Assembly: GCA_910588955.1 (NCBI GenBank)
Contig: CAJURQ010000006.1
Coordinates: 44,949-108,948, forward strand
Length of the DNA stretch: 64,000 nt
Origin: an uncultured Lachnospiraceae bacterium
GTDB lineage: Bacteria; Bacillota; Clostridia; Lachnospirales; Lachnospiraceae
Reading direction: 5' to 3'
In this document: positions 62,933-64,000 of the stretch, in pieces
How positions within the stretch are numbered: position 1 is the stretch's first letter
Layout of the letters: each line of letters begins with the position of its first letter
Notes under the pieces: model-generated
The model's input: only the letters and a program-made list of their open reading frames with translations
What the model was told of the DNA's origin: nothing
Databases searched by the model: none
Translations under genes and position numbers: made by a program

Positions 62933-64000
62933 ATGATAACTTTAATTAAAATCCTGCATTTTGCCGCCATCTTTCTCTCCGGGTGGCTTGTCATGCTTGC
63001 CATGTCGCATCTGCTCAAGATTTCCGAAAAACGGTTCAGACATCTCCCGCTGTTTTTCGGCTGTTCCCTGCTCTGCTCCACGGTCATTTTTATTGGAGAC
63101 CCCTATAATATTCTGGCAATCACCCCGGTCTTTCTGGCGATCGTCCTTTTTACATGCGAGGGCAGTTTCTGGCAGAAGACTGCCATCGCGCTGATGTTTT
63201 CCAGCACGATCATTTCTTTCAGTGCTTTGCGGGATAATTATATCCACGATCTTATATTTCCCGCAGAGTCGGACGGATTAGCCATAATCTTCTTTGGGAA
63301 CAGCAATACCGATACTCTCCTCACAGAGACATGGATACAGTCCGGGCTCGGCTACCACGTTTCCTACCTGTTCACGCTGCCCTTTGCGCTGATCCTCTTC
63401 CTTTATACCAGAAAAAATGCGCCCGACAAGGAGTATTCCCTCTCAGACAGCATGTGGCGGCTACTTCTTTTTCTCACGGTCATTCCTTTTGGCATCGTGC
63501 TTGATGTAGTCGTCTTATTTCCCATCAACGAATATGAAACCATCAACCTCCGGATTCATATAGAATATGTTGTTTTGCTGCTGATCACCCTGCTCGCCTT
63601 CATCAGCCTGCTCTGGTGCGTCACGGTTCTGGGAAGACAGAGGAAACTGGAACAGCAGGGTATGTTTGCGGAAATCAACCGCAAGTATTACGAAGCAATG
63701 GAGCAGCAGCATTTTGAAGTTCGGCGCTTAAAGCACGATCTGGCAAACCACATTCAGATCCTGTCCGCCCTGCCCGAAGAAAAAAGGGCGGCATACGCCG
63801 CAGAACTTTCCGACAATGCCGCCCTCTCCCATTCCTTTACTTACTGTGGGGATTCCACAGTCAACGCCGTGCTGACCGTCAAGAAAAGTGCGATGGAGCG
63901 GTGCCATATCCGTCTGAAAGCGGAGATAGATATCCCCTCGCCGCTCCCCTACAACAGGACCGACCTCTGCGCCCTGTACGCCAACGCGCTTGACAACGCC
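62933..64000 (+). CDS. GHKL-type sensor histidine kinase (runs off right edge)
   Basis: ATG at 62933 with GAGGA eight bases upstream; the frame is open for 356 codons to the window end. About six membrane helices in the first 235 residues, with an extracytoplasmic loop around 100-150, then a helical dimerisation segment with the phospho-acceptor in RRLKHDLANHIQIL and the start of the ATPase domain (DLCALYANALDNA, N box). This is the AgrC/ComD-like GHKL kinase organisation, partner of the LytTR regulator. The C-terminal ATP-binding part is outside the window. Confidence 0.9.
   Translation, partial: MITLIKILHFAAIFLSGWLVMLAMSHLLKISEKRFRHLPLFFGCSLLCSTVIFIGDPYNILAITPVFLAIVLFTCEGSFWQKTAIALMFSSTIISFSALRDNYIHDLIFPAESDGLAIIFFGNSNTDTLLTETWIQSGLGYHVSYLFTLPFALILFLYTRKNAPDKEYSLSDSMWRLLLFLTVIPFGIVLDVVVLFPINEYETINLRIHIEYVVLLLITLLAFISLLWCVTVLGRQRKLEQQGMFAEINRKYYEAMEQQHFEVRRLKHDLANHIQILSALPEEKRAAYAAELSDNAALSHSFTYCGDSTVNAVLTVKKSAMERCHIRLKAEIDIPSPLPYNRTDLCALYANALDNA

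Noticed and set aside
1..64000. tRNA, rRNA, prophage structural genes or a complete transposon
   Set aside because: I looked for CCA-ended cloverleaf patterns, rRNA signatures, transposases with terminal repeats and phage genes; the only mobile-element gene seen is the small serine recombinase at 18509-19132.

Overview
The window reads as chromosomal DNA from a gut-type Clostridia, most likely Lachnospiraceae. The main reasons are a SAM-I riboswitch ahead of metK, DUF6020 and DUF4422 family proteins, LytTR/GHKL two-component signalling, many MATE exporters, strong AGGAGG ribosome sites, and Gram-positive lipoproteins with no outer-membrane genes. The species cannot be fixed from sequence alone. 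No rRNA, tRNA or CRISPR array was seen.

Layout. 0-9 kb is mostly housekeeping on the minus strand: the start of an acidic repeat surface protein running off the left edge, metK with promoter and SAM riboswitch, murA, an M23 peptidase with LysM and G5 domains, a coiled-coil membrane protein, a RelQ-like (p)ppGpp synthetase and a DUF6020 membrane protein. 8.7-12.8 kb is a defence/toxin-antitoxin patch: an Abi_2 (AbiD/AbiF-type HEPN) gene preceded by a conspicuous hairpin, a hemolysin III gene, and an AbiEi/AbiEii pair followed by a decayed second copy of the hemolysin III 3' end. 12.9-19.2 kb is an AT-rich island: five tandem lysophospholipid-acyltransferase-like genes (one fused to a HAD domain, one frameshifted), a 34-codon small ORF that may lead the operon, and a serine recombinase.

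19.2-36.7 kb holds three MATE exporters, two regulators (AraC, LuxR-type), galE and a UDP-sugar pyrophosphorylase, a frameshifted YhcG-type nuclease, a large Lhr helicase, a GNAT enzyme, a DUF4163/DUF3298 lipoprotein and a DUF4422 glycosyltransferase-like protein. 36.8-46.5 kb is a minus-strand uptake region: amidohydrolase, GltS-type symporter, TupA-like ATP-grasp and a polar amino-acid ABC transporter whose binding protein appears circularly permuted, then a zinc-ribbon protein and a second, conventional amino-acid ABC transporter.

46.6-51.3 kb is signalling: a PocR-domain hybrid histidine kinase, a two-receiver response regulator and a divergent hemerythrin protein. 51.4-54.7 kb has an MFS exporter behind a 14-codon leader peptide with competing hairpins, a mismatch uracil/hypoxanthine DNA glycosylase, a hydrolase and a YxeA-type protein under an array of four CCTTNN boxes at 11-bp spacing. 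54.8-58.0 kb is decaying: five neighbouring genes are frameshifted, truncated or carry a stop. 58.2-64 kb has an AraC regulator, a FtsX/BceB-type ABC exporter and a divergent LytTR regulator/GHKL kinase pair with three direct repeats upstream; the kinase runs off the right edge.

The best candidates for something undescribed are the acyltransferase array, the permuted binding protein, the Abi gene with its hairpin, and the leader-peptide attenuator.
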